Under the pieces are notes generated by a model. The model did no database searches, was not told the origin of the DNA, and worked only from the letters and a program-made list of their open reading frames with translations. The translations under genes were made by a program, and so were the position numbers. This document shows, piece by piece, positions 36,537 through 47,287 of a stretch of 64,000 nucleotides of DNA (position 1 is its first letter; each line of letters opens with the position of its first letter). Where the stretch lies: positions 1-64,000 of the forward strand of contig MBPM02000145.1 of the NCBI GenBank assembly GCA_001695595.3, given 5' to 3'. Source of the stretch: Plasmopara viticola. Lineage: Eukaryota > Oomycota > Peronosporomycetes > Peronosporales > Peronosporaceae.

Positions 36537-38615
36537 ATAAGGGTCGTAGGTCAAAGACACATATTCTTACAAACTCGGCTATCTGACTTGACGAAACGTC
36601 TGCTGAACGTAAATAGCAATGAGAGGGTGCAATTGCATCCGCCCACATTTCTGAGAAAATTGTAGAGCAACAAGGGAGTAATTATATCACGCAGAGTTTT
36701 CAAAGCTACGATCCAAAAACATTTGCGAGCACTACAAGATTGTTTAGCGATCCTTTAATATCGGCTTTTACTAGACAAAGCGATACAGGCCGGCGTACGT
36801 TGTCGCTTTTTCAAGCCGATGTTGACGTTCCAATCGTTCCCGTACTCGATCGTGTTGGTCAGACAAACGATAGTTTATGCGGCGGCTACGAGTCCCTACA
36901 ACCATTGTATAAAGCTTGAAAAAGAGAAATGCGCTTTTAACGGCCTTCCGAGCCTGGAGATCACAATAAAAGGAATCTCCAAGCTCAACCAGCCGCTGCA
37001 AGCGCACAGTAAATGCAATTTACACACCTCGCTCTGATTTGATCAAAATGTAAAGATTGTAGGTCGCATATCTCATGGATGTCACAACTTTTTAAAGGGT
37101 ATCAAGGGTCTAAAATCACCTTAAATAGTCGCAGCCTGACGGATAGAGTTAATTTAAGCGCATACATTTGAACAAGAAGCTGCTTTTAATGAAGAAGTGA
37201 TGTCCAACTTTCTCAGACAATTAAGTCCAGCGGCGATTTGATGTGTAAAGCGCTGTATGCGGAAGGTCTATCACGGTCCCATTAAGTATTGCAAAGTGGC
37301 GCGCCTTATTTGCTTTGCAAAGCTTGGAAGCGCTGAAGAATCAGTTTTGGCATGACTATTCGCAGGTCATTGCGATTTGGTCATTGGCAGCGAGAACTTT
37401 CTAAGAAAGATCGGTCTTACGGCCGCATGCTCGGAACTTTATGTAAGGGTCTGTCTTGAAATTTTGCCATAGTCACAGATAAGATCCACCAGGTGAGCAA
37501 ATCGTACTCAAGCTCGCGAATGTAAAGAAGCTCGTCCGATTTAATAATTCTTGGCTGTAGCATCTAAAAGGCTCACACTGTTCCAGAAAAGTCTTTAAAA
37601 TATTGATAAAAGTGCCGCAAAATTCCTCAGATCACCCTCGTTGTGCGGCTTCTTCCAATGATGCCAAGCAGAAAACATCATGCGAGATTTAAAGCGATGA
37701 AAGCACGTGTATAGCCCCTGCTAGGTCGCGTTTGAGCAAATGCTATTTTAAAGTTGTTGTCACACACATGACGCAAAAAGTAGCCTCCGGAGAGTATTTA
37801 CCAAGTGAATGTACTGCTCGAGGCTATGCCCTGCATTGAACGGGTAGCACGCATCTGAAAGCCCATGTTTCTCTGTCGGATCCGGTATGTAGAGAATGAG
37901 CAAACCATCCAAAGGACGGCAACTTGTCGACATTCGGTGGGAGGCAAAGCTTTAACTCCACTGCCCACTGACTTGGTGACTGAGAATTGTAAACGAATCG
38001 TGTGTCATAAATTTGACTTTAAGCTCTTCTAGCCGATACCCAGCGCAGCAGCGGTACAAGAACTGTGTAGCTAAAGTTATGATAACGTTCACAAGAAACT
38101 CAATGTCTTCGTCGTATCGCTTCAGGTAGCCCGGTCGTCAGCTCAAGACGGATCGCCACGATTTCAAAGCTAATGGTGCATACTTAATCTCACTTCGAGC
38201 CGGCAAAGACTAGGTTGGAATTAACGTACCCATTAATTATACGTCGCGTGGCATGTCTACGTGTGTTCTCCGCGCTACGGTGGCATCCATCGCTCTCTGA
38301 ATAATTACAGCAAGGCATCCATCGACCTCTCCATCACTTTTCTATCAACTAGAGCACGACAAACAACGAGGACTACTACCTAATTGCCTCTTTTCAGCCA
38401 AATAAGGCGCGGCTTCACTGCTACAGGGAACATATAAGATCGGTATCCCATTCCTTCCACACTTTTCTTCATTTCTGAAAATTTATCGAACCTCTGTAAA
38501 AACGAGTATCGCTGACCTCAATTTCCGCCAGTCAAGAGCCACCGTACTCCACTTCCACCATCGGATTGGTCAAAATCCTTTAATCCAGGATTTTCGACCA
38601 CACGCGAATCGCCCC

Positions 38616-41600
38616 ATGGGAGGCATCACGTTTGGCCACCTCACGGACGTGCACCTCGTGGGCTTCTACCAAGCGCAAGCGACACGAGAGCGCAAGCCCT
38701 TTATTGCCTACGTGTTGCAAGTCGACACGACAACGTCGCAGTTCCTCGTGTACCGTCGCTACTCGCAAATCGCGGCCTTGGCCGCCAAGTTGCACTGTGA
38801 CCTCGCCGTGGGCTTGCCACCCAAGTATGCCATGCAACTGTATCCACTGAGCAAAGTGCAACTGCAACAGCGTTTTGACGGGTTAAAAGCGTTTTTGCAT
38901 GCCATTGTGGCGCATTTGGCGACGCAACACGCCACGGGGTTGCACCATGCCACGTCGTCCAGTGCGGGGCTCGACATGCAACTTTTTTGCGACTTTGTGG
39001 CCCATCATCGTAACCGACCCCCGAAACCCGTGGAAGGCGACGTTCCTGATTGGGCCAAACCTCGCGTCGAGGGTACGGAGCGCGACAGTGTCACGGAGAG
39101 TGAAGACGGCGGGTTACTCGAGAGTGATGGTTCCGACGTCGAGAGTGACGCGGGGTCGTCGTGTTTTCGTACTCAAGTGGTCCAAGCCGAAGGGAATGTT
39201 GGTGCGTTGTGGCATTGTGTCCGCACGCACCAAGTTGCAACTGTGGCGTGGTGGGACGCAACTTGTGCGGTTTTTGACGAATACAAGCGCGTGGCCGCAA
39301 TGCCACTGTTGGCAACGGACGACGCAAAGGAAAAGTGTGGCCCCATTCCTGCCACGCGCTTGAAACACGAAGTGGCGTCCACTCTTGACGTGTTGCAATC
39401 CGAGTATGCAAAAACCTGTGAGGCCCAAGTGTTGCGTCCGTTGCAAGTGTTGCGGCACGAAGTGTTGCCAGAGATTAAACACACTTTTTGGACACGGCAT
39501 GACAGTGTGCATGCAGATCCAGTGGCCACGACTCGCCGTGTGCAACAAGAACGGGAAACGTTGCAAAAGACGTTGCAACGTGAAGTGCAAAAGAGTCTTT
39601 TGGCCTTTGTGGCCCTCGAGACCGACATGTTGCGTACGTTACATCAAAAGTTGCAGCCTTTCACGCTGCAACAGTTGCCACGGCAACGAAGCCACTCGAC
39701 GCCGCAACTCAGCGGTATGAGTGGCCAAAGTGCCAATGGTGACAATCATTCTCAACCAACGGACGTGGCACAAGAAGACAAGCAAGCGGACAAGATGGAA
39801 AATGAGAATGAGAATGAGAATAAAAGTAGCCACGCCCACGACGAGGAGGTGGGTTCCCACCTTTGGGTTTGGGGTCGTCCCCCGAGTCTCGAGAGCGGGA
39901 CGCCCTTGAGTTTACGTCCGAAACAAGTCACTTGTTTAAAGAATCAGCCACTGGTGCAAGTGGCATGTGGAGGGGAACATTTGTTATATCTGACAGCCAC
40001 GGGGGACGTGTATACGTATGGCAACGCCGCCGACAAAAAAAGTTTGGGACCCCCAACCCTCCCCGACCCCGACTTGCCCACTTCCTCGTCGTTTTTAACC
40101 CCTCAATTAGTCGAAGAGTTTGCGTTGGCGAAAGCACTCAATCGTGGCATGATTGTCCAAGTGGCTTGTGGCGCCCATCATTCTGTGGCCCTCACGAATA
40201 CAGGAGAAGTGTATACCTGGGGCAGTGGCGAAGATGGTCGCTTAGGGCACGGCGACATGCGCGATCGAAGCGTGCCCCGCAAAGTCATGACGTTGTTGCG
40301 GCAAAGTGTTGCCAGTGCCACTTGTGGCGGGGCCCACACGGCAGTGTTGACGGACAAGGGGTCGGTCTTTACGTTTGGCCGGGGCCGCAACGGTCGATTA
40401 GGGTTAGGCGATACCAAGTGGCGCGACGTGCCGCATGCCGTCACTGCGTTTCCCGTGCACGTGCAAAAAGTGGTCCAAGTGGCCTGTGGCTGGAATTTCA
40501 CGGCTGCGATTGGTCAAAATGGGCAACTGTTTACCTGGGGCAAAACCGGGGAAGGGCAATGTGGGTTAGGGTACGTGGAATCCGACCAAGTGGTCCCGCA
40601 GGGGGTCCAAGTGGACCACCGCGACCTCGTATTGGTGGACGTGGCGTGTGGGTACACCCACACGGTGGGCCTCACGGCCACGGGCGTCCTGTATTCGTGG
40701 GGCTTGGGCGAGTATGGGCAATTGGGGACGGGCAACGTCTACCAGCCCGTGCCCGCGCCCGTGCCTTTGCCCCTCGAGACGCTCAAGCCGTCGGACGCCG
40801 TAACCCGAGTGTATTGTGGGGCCTTCCATTCCATTGCCATGACTGCGAGTCACGTGCTCTTTGGCTGGGGCTTGAATCTCTACGGAGCCTGTGGCCTCGG
40901 GCACACGGCGAATCAAGACACACCCGAACGCATTGACGGCTTCTCTCCCACGCACGACCTCGTGATTGCGTGTGGGCACAAGTATACGCTGGCGCTCGAA
41001 GTCGACTTGGCCTTGGCGTATCACCAGCGGGGCATGGGCAGGGCCCAAGTGGATAAGTTGCTCCACTTGGCGCGGGTCCCCCGGCACGAAACCGAAGAAG
41101 AACTGCGCCGTGTGAAAAAAATGTGGCGCACCCGCATCTTGCGCGACTGGGCCGAGAACAAAGACACGGCCTTGACCCATTCGTTGTGGCGTCAAGGCAT
41201 CCCGCCGTCCCTTCGGGCCCGTGTGTGGCCGTTGGCCATTGGGAATCAACTCAAAGTGACGCCCGAGATGTTTCAAATCTACCGACGGCGTGCCGCGGCG
41301 TACAAGAAAGATCGGCCTGCGAACGACGAGGACACGGGTACGCTCGATGGTGGACGGGAACACACGTTGGCGTTGATTGATACCGACTTGCCCCGGACGT
41401 TTCCATCGCTGAAACTCTTTGACGCGTCGGGACCGTACTATGCGTTCCTCTTGGAAGTCTTGGAGACGTATGCGTGCTTTCGGCCGGATCTCGGCTACAT
41501 CCAGGGCATGTCGTACCTCGCGGCCATGCTGTGTTTGCACATGCCCCACGATCGGTACCTTGTGTTCCAGTGCCTGGCCAATTTAATGGTACACGAACAC

Positions 41601-42206
41601 TTGTTTACGTTCTACTTGTTGGACGCCGAGTTGGCCAGTGTATACTATACGCTCTTTGACGCGTTCCTCGGGGCCCAGTGTCCCCGTTTAGTGGTACATT
41701 TGCGGCACATTGGGATCTTTTCGTGTTCCATGTACCTCATGAATTGGCTCCAAACCATGTTTCTGCAAGTCTTGCCCCTCGAGTCGGCAGCACGCGTGTT
41801 TGACAATTTTCTATTGGATGGCATTGGCTTTCTCTTTCGCATTGCCATGGCCATTCATGAACTTTTGGTACCATACCTCATGGAAGCCGAGATGGAGGTG
41901 GTGCTCCCCATGCTGCAACATAACGTGATGTACCAAGAAGTATGGTACACGCGCGTGTCGGAGCAAGCGCTCTTTGACAAAGTGGCCACTATTGCGGTAC
42001 CAAGTCATATCTGCGCGGCGTTGGATCGAGTAATCAATGACGTGTTTTTCTATGAAAAACGCGGCCATGGGGAGCCAGGAGGGAGTAGCAAGATGATGGC
42101 GTTTGCGAGTGGAGGGCAGAGTGCTGGCATTGGCCACGGCAAGCACGACCGTCGAAGCATGTATGCGATTAGTGATGCCTTGAATGGCGTGCTCGGGGGG
42201 TTTTGA
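38616..42206 (+). CDS. PX-RCC1-TBC fusion protein, putative Rab GTPase-activating protein
   Basis: A 1196-residue single-exon protein. A PX domain (about 5-115, with FLVYRRYSQIAAL containing the R-R-Y phosphoinositide-binding pattern) is followed by a charged helical linker (about 130-400) with a Glu-Asn run. RCC1-type beta-propeller repeats (about 411-770) follow, with at least six blades marked by VACGxxHxxxLT and YTWGSGEDGRLGHG. Last is a TBC domain (about 853-1120). The TBC dual-finger catalytic residues are present: Arg927 in IDTDLPRTFP and Gln963 in YIQGMSYL, so Rab-GAP activity is expected. PX binding to endosomal phosphoinositides suggests action on endosomal membranes. The RCC1 propeller may serve as a protein-interaction platform, or conceivably act on a small GTPase; that is not deducible here. 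The start is the first ATG and begins the PX fold directly. The gene is GC-rich in AT-rich surroundings. Confidence 0.92.
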   Translation: MGGITFGHLTDVHLVGFYQAQATRERKPFIAYVLQVDTTTSQFLVYRRYSQIAALAAKLHCDLAVGLPPKYAMQLYPLSKVQLQQRFDGLKAFLHAIVAHLATQHATGLHHATSSSAGLDMQLFCDFVAHHRNRPPKPVEGDVPDWAKPRVEGTERDSVTESEDGGLLESDGSDVESDAGSSCFRTQVVQAEGNVGALWHCVRTHQVATVAWWDATCAVFDEYKRVAAMPLLATDDAKEKCGPIPATRLKHEVASTLDVLQSEYAKTCEAQVLRPLQVLRHEVLPEIKHTFWTRHDSVHADPVATTRRVQQERETLQKTLQREVQKSLLAFVALETDMLRTLHQKLQPFTLQQLPRQRSHSTPQLSGMSGQSANGDNHSQPTDVAQEDKQADKMENENENENKSSHAHDEEVGSHLWVWGRPPSLESGTPLSLRPKQVTCLKNQPLVQVACGGEHLLYLTATGDVYTYGNAADKKSLGPPTLPDPDLPTSSSFLTPQLVEEFALAKALNRGMIVQVACGAHHSVALTNTGEVYTWGSGEDGRLGHGDMRDRSVPRKVMTLLRQSVASATCGGAHTAVLTDKGSVFTFGRGRNGRLGLGDTKWRDVPHAVTAFPVHVQKVVQVACGWNFTAAIGQNGQLFTWGKTGEGQCGLGYVESDQVVPQGVQVDHRDLVLVDVACGYTHTVGLTATGVLYSWGLGEYGQLGTGNVYQPVPAPVPLPLETLKPSDAVTRVYCGAFHSIAMTASHVLFGWGLNLYGACGLGHTANQDTPERIDGFSPTHDLVIACGHKYTLALEVDLALAYHQRGMGRAQVDKLLHLARVPRHETEEELRRVKKMWRTRILRDWAENKDTALTHSLWRQGIPPSLRARVWPLAIGNQLKVTPEMFQIYRRRAAAYKKDRPANDEDTGTLDGGREHTLALIDTDLPRTFPSLKLFDASGPYYAFLLEVLETYACFRPDLGYIQGMSYLAAMLCLHMPHDRYLVFQCLANLMVHEHLFTFYLLDAELASVYYTLFDAFLGAQCPRLVVHLRHIGIFSCSMYLMNWLQTMFLQVLPLESAARVFDNFLLDGIGFLFRIAMAIHELLVPYLMEAEMEVVLPMLQHNVMYQEVWYTRVSEQALFDKVATIAVPSHICAALDRVINDVFFYEKRGHGEPGGSSKMMAFASGGQSAGIGHGKHDRRSMYAISDALNGVLGGF

Positions 42207-43856
42207 ACCCACGGCGGAAAAAGTATTGAATTAAGTGAAGTTAACTCGTATTTACGACAATAAATTGTAAGGTACCCAATAACTCCATACCTGGATTTTA
42301 AATTGAATCTGCCTTGACGCTACCGATTTGATCTATGTAGAAGGAGCTTTCAGTAGCTTAAGTAGGCGACGAGGAAGCTTTCGAGGTACCACAATTATGA
42401 TTGCGTTGACAGGTTTCTCTTCTGTGTAAAAATTTAAAATGGTAGAAAATCGAATCGACGGATTAATGTACCACCACTCTCCTGCTCCATTCACCTGGAC
42501 TATCACCCCCCCTTTGTCGCTCTGGGCTACCTGATCCATGGAGCTACCCTTTCATTTGCCCACCACTTGGATTCGAATAAATCTGCTGTCGTCAAGATAT
42601 CATCCTTGATGTTTTCTCAAAAGCCGTCTAAGATTATCCGTTCGTAATGAAAAAATCCACACAAGAGTCCCCTCAAAGTGGTACGTTCGCAGGTACACAT
42701 GTACCCGTCGGAAGTCGCTCGCAGTCGAGGGCGACTTGATGCGGGTCCTACAGGTACAGAGACTAGCTGGTAGGCCACGAGCGTAGCAAGAGACACTTGG
42801 AGAATAGGCACATCCCTTTGTGACTGGGAGCTCTGTCTACAGAGGCGCCAAAAAGAAAGGCAAGAACTTTTGAGATACCCAGCGACACTAGCGACGATAT
42901 CGAAGCGTAAGCGTGCTCTAACTTCTTTAAAAACAAAAAGCTATTCCAACTTGTGCACAGAGTGCTTCTAGTGACGGTATTCGCAACCTCTTGAGCTATT
43001 TCTGCACTAGCCACTCTAGTCTGCAATCTTCACGGAGTCGGCTTTTCATCTTCTTTGACTTAATTTGTACCACTCGCGTACCAATTCGCTTAGGACCGCT
43101 CTAAAGTGGCTCTAAACCTTTACCATTACTGTTATCTACAGTCTTTAAATGCGTTGGCCGCGCATCTATTGGTAGCGTCAAAGTTTCAGCCTTGACTGAT
43201 TGGACCGCGAGCAAGTAGCTATTGCTCCGTCATGTCTGCCCGGGACATGCAGCCGACAGCTCATTTGTGCCTCTTGACCCGAACGCGAAGATTTAGAAAT
43301 CGGCTGTCGTCATCCTCCCCCCCGTTACGGTTACGGGAAGGCAAGCGCCCCCTAAACCGCCGAGACAAGTGCTACTTGTATCAGCACAAGGAACAGGGGG
43401 CTGTAACGGCTTTGTAACGTGAATGATACAAGCGCGAGCGTATCTTGTTCTCCACTTGCTCATTGGTAGAAAACAAAACGTACCCTTCTTGGCCCCCTGT
43501 GTACCCTTTCGGGGTCCCAAGGTCGCTTGCCCCTCAAGTCGTCTTCCTGCGGGTCCTACTGGCGTCTCAAGCCCGTGACTCGGTAGGCCGGTCCTAGTCA
43601 CGTGTCACTGACGTCCATGCCAATCCTTGCCTCCACGTCAACTGATGCCCATCGACAAGCCTCTCGTGTCTCCACCTCCACTCCATCTAGCTATATAAAA
43701 CCTTCCTCGTTCCCCATCTTTTGGTGGAGCAAGTTGAGACAGGGGGTTACACGGCAAGAGCAAGAGAATCTATATTAAAAATTGGCATTTACAGCTATGT
43801 TCAGGGAAATAAAAGACTGGGGGGGGTACACGAAGAGAGAGAGAGAGAGACTGCCA
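42207..43856. other. Intergenic DNA with an AG microsatellite and an isolated TATA box
   Basis: No supported gene. A TATATAAAA-like box (CTATATAAAACC near 43690) faces rightward into the 3' end of the zinc-knuckle gene, which is coded on the other strand. An AG dinucleotide run lies at about 43834-43850. The downstream plus-strand frames are antisense to the real gene. Confidence 0.5.
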
Positions 43857-44819
43857 CTACATGGGGATGCTCGCCAAGCACTGTTGGACGCGCAAGTCGA
43901 AGGGATCGCACGGGGGACACGGCCGCTCGAGGTCCATCCTCAGCGGGCCAGTCGCTTTCGTCGCCGCTTTCTTGGTCGCCATCGACAGGCTGTAATGGAG
44001 GCGGCACAGGCCTTTGATCTGGCCATTCTTCGTGCACTCGGCGAGGCGGCACAAGCGCGCGCCGCCGTGCAATTTGCACAGGCCTTTGGACTGCGCCGAC
44101 TTTAAGCACCCGCCGACCGAACAGCGGCGACCGCCTCCGTGGGCAATGCAGTGGCCGCCTCCTTGGTCACTGATCTCGCACCCGGGCGTCGTACACCGTC
44201 GGCCGCCCCCGTGCGCTTTGCACAAGCCGCGGGACCGAATCCCTTTCGTACACCCCGGCATGCGGCAGATCCGGGACGCGGGTTTCTTCTTTTGCAACCG
44301 GGCCATGCGGCGAAACGAGCGGCGCGCAACAGCCGTGGGCGACACGCAGAGCATGGCCGGCTGCGGCAGGCCAAAGCCAGTTGGCCCCCGCGCTTTGGGG
44401 TCGTGCAAGAGCGGGAAAAAGACGGTGGGGCGGCTCGTCCCGGGCACGCGCAAAGGCCCGGCCATGGTGGGCGACATGGACCGAAGCGACGCCGAGGGCA
44501 GCGTCTCGCGCCGGTCGGGACTCGCGAGCTCGGGCGTGGACGGCGGCGCGGGACTAAACATTGCGAGGTCGACGCCTTTTGCACTCGTCTCGTGGGCTTG
44601 CGGGGTCATGATTTCCTGGAAAATCTCATCCAACATGTCGTCGTCGCTCAGTGCTTGCGTGATGGTCGTACAGAGGGCCGGGGGCATGGTCGTCGCGGCG
44701 TACAAGGCGTCTTGGTACGTCGCGTCCGGCTCGGTCTCGGGGTGAAAGAGCAGGAACGTATAGTCGGGCTCTTCCGAGCTCGTGCGCCAGTCGGCCGTGG
44801 ACGGCAAAGTGTGCGTCAT
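43857..44819 (-). CDS. Zinc-knuckle-array protein (oomycete 'WRKY19-like' type)
   Basis: A 320-residue single-exon protein from the ATG at 44819; the frame extends to 44852 only through TTG. The C-terminal half carries four tandem 24-residue units at about 185-276, each C-x4-C-x9-C-x2-H, usually followed by GGGRR or GGAR, for example GLCKAHGGGRRC. This C3H array is common in oomycete proteins that automatic annotation calls 'WRKY transcription factor 19-like', after a region in a plant chimeric protein. No WRKYGQK signature is present, so the name should not be read as a WRKY DNA-binding domain. The N-terminal half is acidic and Pro/Ser-rich (ALSDDDMLDEIFQEIM), as in activation regions, and a basic patch (RLQKKKPASR) precedes the array. 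A nuclear regulatory role is inferred. Confidence 0.85.
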   Translation of the reverse strand: MTHTLPSTADWRTSSEEPDYTFLLFHPETEPDATYQDALYAATTMPPALCTTITQALSDDDMLDEIFQEIMTPQAHETSAKGVDLAMFSPAPPSTPELASPDRRETLPSASLRSMSPTMAGPLRVPGTSRPTVFFPLLHDPKARGPTGFGLPQPAMLCVSPTAVARRSFRRMARLQKKKPASRICRMPGCTKGIRSRGLCKAHGGGRRCTTPGCEISDQGGGHCIAHGGGRRCSVGGCLKSAQSKGLCKLHGGARLCRLAECTKNGQIKGLCRLHYSLSMATKKAATKATGPLRMDLERPCPPCDPFDLRVQQCLASIPM

Positions 44820-46250
44820 GGCAAGAGAGCAACAGGCGTCTGTGAGGTACAAGTCGGGAATTGGAAAATGACATACTGGACGAGCCGGGGCGTGGATTCG
44901 ATCGAAGGTCGTCTCCCTATGAGCAGTCGGAAGGTAGGTAGGCGCGGGTACTTTATCTTTCTATGAGACGGCGGTTATCGCGCATAACCGCCCATGTTTT
45001 GTTACAGAGATCACACCTGAAGGTGGTCAGTACGTGGCGCGAGAACAAAGGGTCAACTTTCATCACCGATTTCGACGACGGCAAGGCAACTCTTTTTACT
45101 TGCCACAACTTTCGCGAGCGCCGTGGCCTTCACTCTGTGCTTTTAAGTCTGCCCCAAGGACCCACTTCGTGGCGTTTCGACGGTTCCAAGGGCGCGTTAC
45201 ACCTTGCATAAATCACACGACAGCCAATGGACTTACAATGAGTCACGAGCGGGTTGAAACAGGAACGGGGTATATTGTTTTTTTCCCCCTCTCTTAAATG
45301 ACGAGCAAGCCACTCGTCTGGTGCTGGCTCCGAACTGGAAAGATTGCCGCCGTCATGCGCGCTACGATGCGACCACGAAAACGCCTTTGTCTCACGCACT
45401 TCCAGTGCGCCGTTCGTCGAAACTATCTTGCAGTGAGCTCTCTTTTTGCCTTTTCACGGCTTGCCATCGAAGGTGCAAGCCACAGTGACCTGCGCTCTTG
45501 TGCGCTCGACTGTGTTGCTATCGATGGCACTCTTGTGTCTCAGGACATTGTAAAGCTTTAAAGACGCTACGTTAGGATTGTAGGATACGACAGGAGCCTG
45601 CAGGCCTGCCACTACGCTGGACGGCGAGCTGTCGCGCAGAGTGAGAGCTCCTCGTTAACTCATTTATGCAAAGTTGAAGTCGTGTCGTTTTATTGCCCAA
45701 TGAGCACGCGTGACGCAAAAGATACAAAGAAAGTATCATTTGCGTTTTTTTTTGGCCAAAGACTGTGTCTTGGACTAGAATAAGTGAGGCCGTTTCGAGA
45801 TCCGTTGAAGCAGTTGCTACCAACGCGGCAAATCGTATGTCAATCAGCGCGACAGAAATAAATCGAGATCGCAGTAATCGAGTGACGGGATACGTTCCCA
45901 ACGGTCCAGTGAAATTATTCGAAGATTTATTGCGGAGGAGACGCAGGGCCATGCACACGGACGTTTCGTCAAGGTGTGCCAAGGAAGTTCGACGCGATTC
46001 TAGAAGGAGCTAGAGCTGGAGATTTGTTAAAGAGCGGCAACTTTTGTCGCTGTTCTCTTTGGAGAGCTGCTCTTTTCATTGTATAGGCAAAATTTTTCAT
46101 ACTTTACTGCTTAAATTTAGGTTTTTAACGGTGGCCATCGTAATTTCTACGTAATTGTCGACTTCGTCAATTATCAAAATAGCGAGAGCGTGAGTACAGT
46201 CTTGCTTGCTTGCTTAGTCGTGAAATTTCGTATACAAAGTCTAGGTAAAG

Positions 46251-46549
46251 ATGGACGTCACCATCGAATTGCGGTCTCACTTGAATGAGCTTAACGTGAA
46301 CAGGATACCTTCAACGTACACTTTTCTTGACGACTTGACAATCGATGGGCACTCCTTCGCGTTGGGACGCAATGGCTTTGATACTATCGAGATGGGTACG
46401 AGTCATTCACAACGACTGACGACGTTCTGATAAAAGAGTTGAGAGTGTCAACTGTCGTGGTGGAAAGCACGGTACGATCTCGATTAGAGTTTGACTATTT
46501 ACTCTTATGGTCTGCACTAAAGATAGTGACGCTCTGTAGTTCACAATGA
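46251..46549 (+). CDS. Weak candidate small two-exon gene
   Basis: From the ATG at 46251 a frame reads 48 codons of ordinary-looking protein (LDDLTIDGHSFALGRNGFDT). It meets a GTACG donor at 46396, the donor type used by most introns inferred in this window. An acceptor TAAAAG ends at 46436. Joining them in phase continues the protein (IEMELRVSTVVVES) to a stop at 46547-46549, for about 85 residues. Without splicing the frame stops at 46435. The 41-nt intron would be very short, and no family is recognised, so this is only a candidate. Confidence 0.25.
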
Positions 46550-46693
46550 CACTAGCCTCAGCACCACCATCCTCGAATAGATAGCAATGTACCGACAGTA
46601 TTAAGGCGAGCTCTGCTTCATCCAAACTAGAATTCTCTCTCGGTACATACAGTGTACGACTGTCGGCGAGAGAGTAAACCGAACTTCGAGACT

Positions 46694-46713
46694 TTGTATT
46701 GTATTGTATTGTA
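46694..46713. repeat. TTGTA pentanucleotide microsatellite
   Basis: Four perfect TTGTA units plus a partial one in noncoding DNA. Confidence 0.9.
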
Positions 46714-47187
46714 TTACGTTATCGCGTTGCCAAGTTATGCACGTGCTAGGCTCTATGGCTAGTCCACGGCATAGAGTGGTGTCCGCATACGTCGAGTCTC
46801 GTTCGGCGGGCAGTGCAGCCAGCACCGAGGCCGTGAGGGTCTTCCATTATTTTGTGTACTTCTGACTTGGTAAGAGCCCAGGTGGCGCCCTAGTGCTGGA
46901 GACCGTCGCGTCGAGGGTGAGACTCGTTAGAGACCTGCAGATGCCCGAGAGCACCTGCCCGAAGCGCGCGAGCATTAAGCCCCCGCGCTTGGAAGGAGGG
47001 CGTCACCCCAACCTTTTCCGAAAATTCGAGACTTACCATCTATTAATAGATTCACTTGACTGACGTGTGTCAGTAATGAATTATAGCTACGACAAGTCGT
47101 GTCCATGACACTATTTGGTGCCGATGTATGTATTATTAGTACTTGTAGCACAAAGTCGAATCAGATTTGACAATGCAAGGACCTTTC

Positions 47188-47195
47188 TATATAAA
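47188..47195 (+). promoter_or_regulatory. TATA box of the CHIP-like gene
   Basis: TATATAAA lies about 93 bases before the start codon at 47288, with a pyrimidine-rich stretch (GTTCTTCGCCTTCCCGC) downstream where transcription could begin. The assignment rests on position and motif only. Confidence 0.45.
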
Positions 47196-47287
47196 GCCCG
47201 CTGTTCTTCGCCTTCCCGCTTACGCAATCAGCTCCGTTTTCCCATGAACACCGTCTTTCACGTGTCATAGACGAAAACCCCTCGACA

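Larger units (their letters stand above)
32451..38615. other. AT-rich DNA with decayed gene fragments
   Basis: Six kilobases without an intact gene. A decayed coding region at about 34352-35514 and a 14-bp inverted repeat at 36484-36536 are listed separately. A 133-codon minus-strand frame at 33280-33681 has no recognisable domain and overlaps a plus-strand frame. The rest shows no gene-like structure. The last few hundred bases should hold the promoter of the PX-RCC1-TBC gene. Confidence 0.5.
44820..47187. other. Intergenic DNA, no firm gene
   Basis: The stretch next to 44820 should hold the promoter of the zinc-knuckle gene. Several 60-140 codon frames exist on both strands (for example 45765-46013, +, and 45572-45982, -) and overlap each other. 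None has a recognisable domain. A weak two-exon gene candidate at 46251-46549 and a TTGTA microsatellite at 46694-46713 are listed separately. Confidence 0.5.

Noticed and set aside
40566..41549. 327-codon minus-strand frame
   Set aside because: Antisense shadow of the RCC1/TBC part of the 38616-42206 gene, with no domain of its own.
43690..44105. Plus-strand gene after the TATA-like box at about 43690
   Set aside because: The frames behind it are antisense to the zinc-knuckle gene and biased by an AG repeat. A noncoding transcript remains possible, but nothing shows it.
45572..46013. Overlapping plus (82 codon) and minus (136 codon) frames
   Set aside because: They occupy the same DNA, neither has a recognised domain or promoter, and I cannot choose between them.
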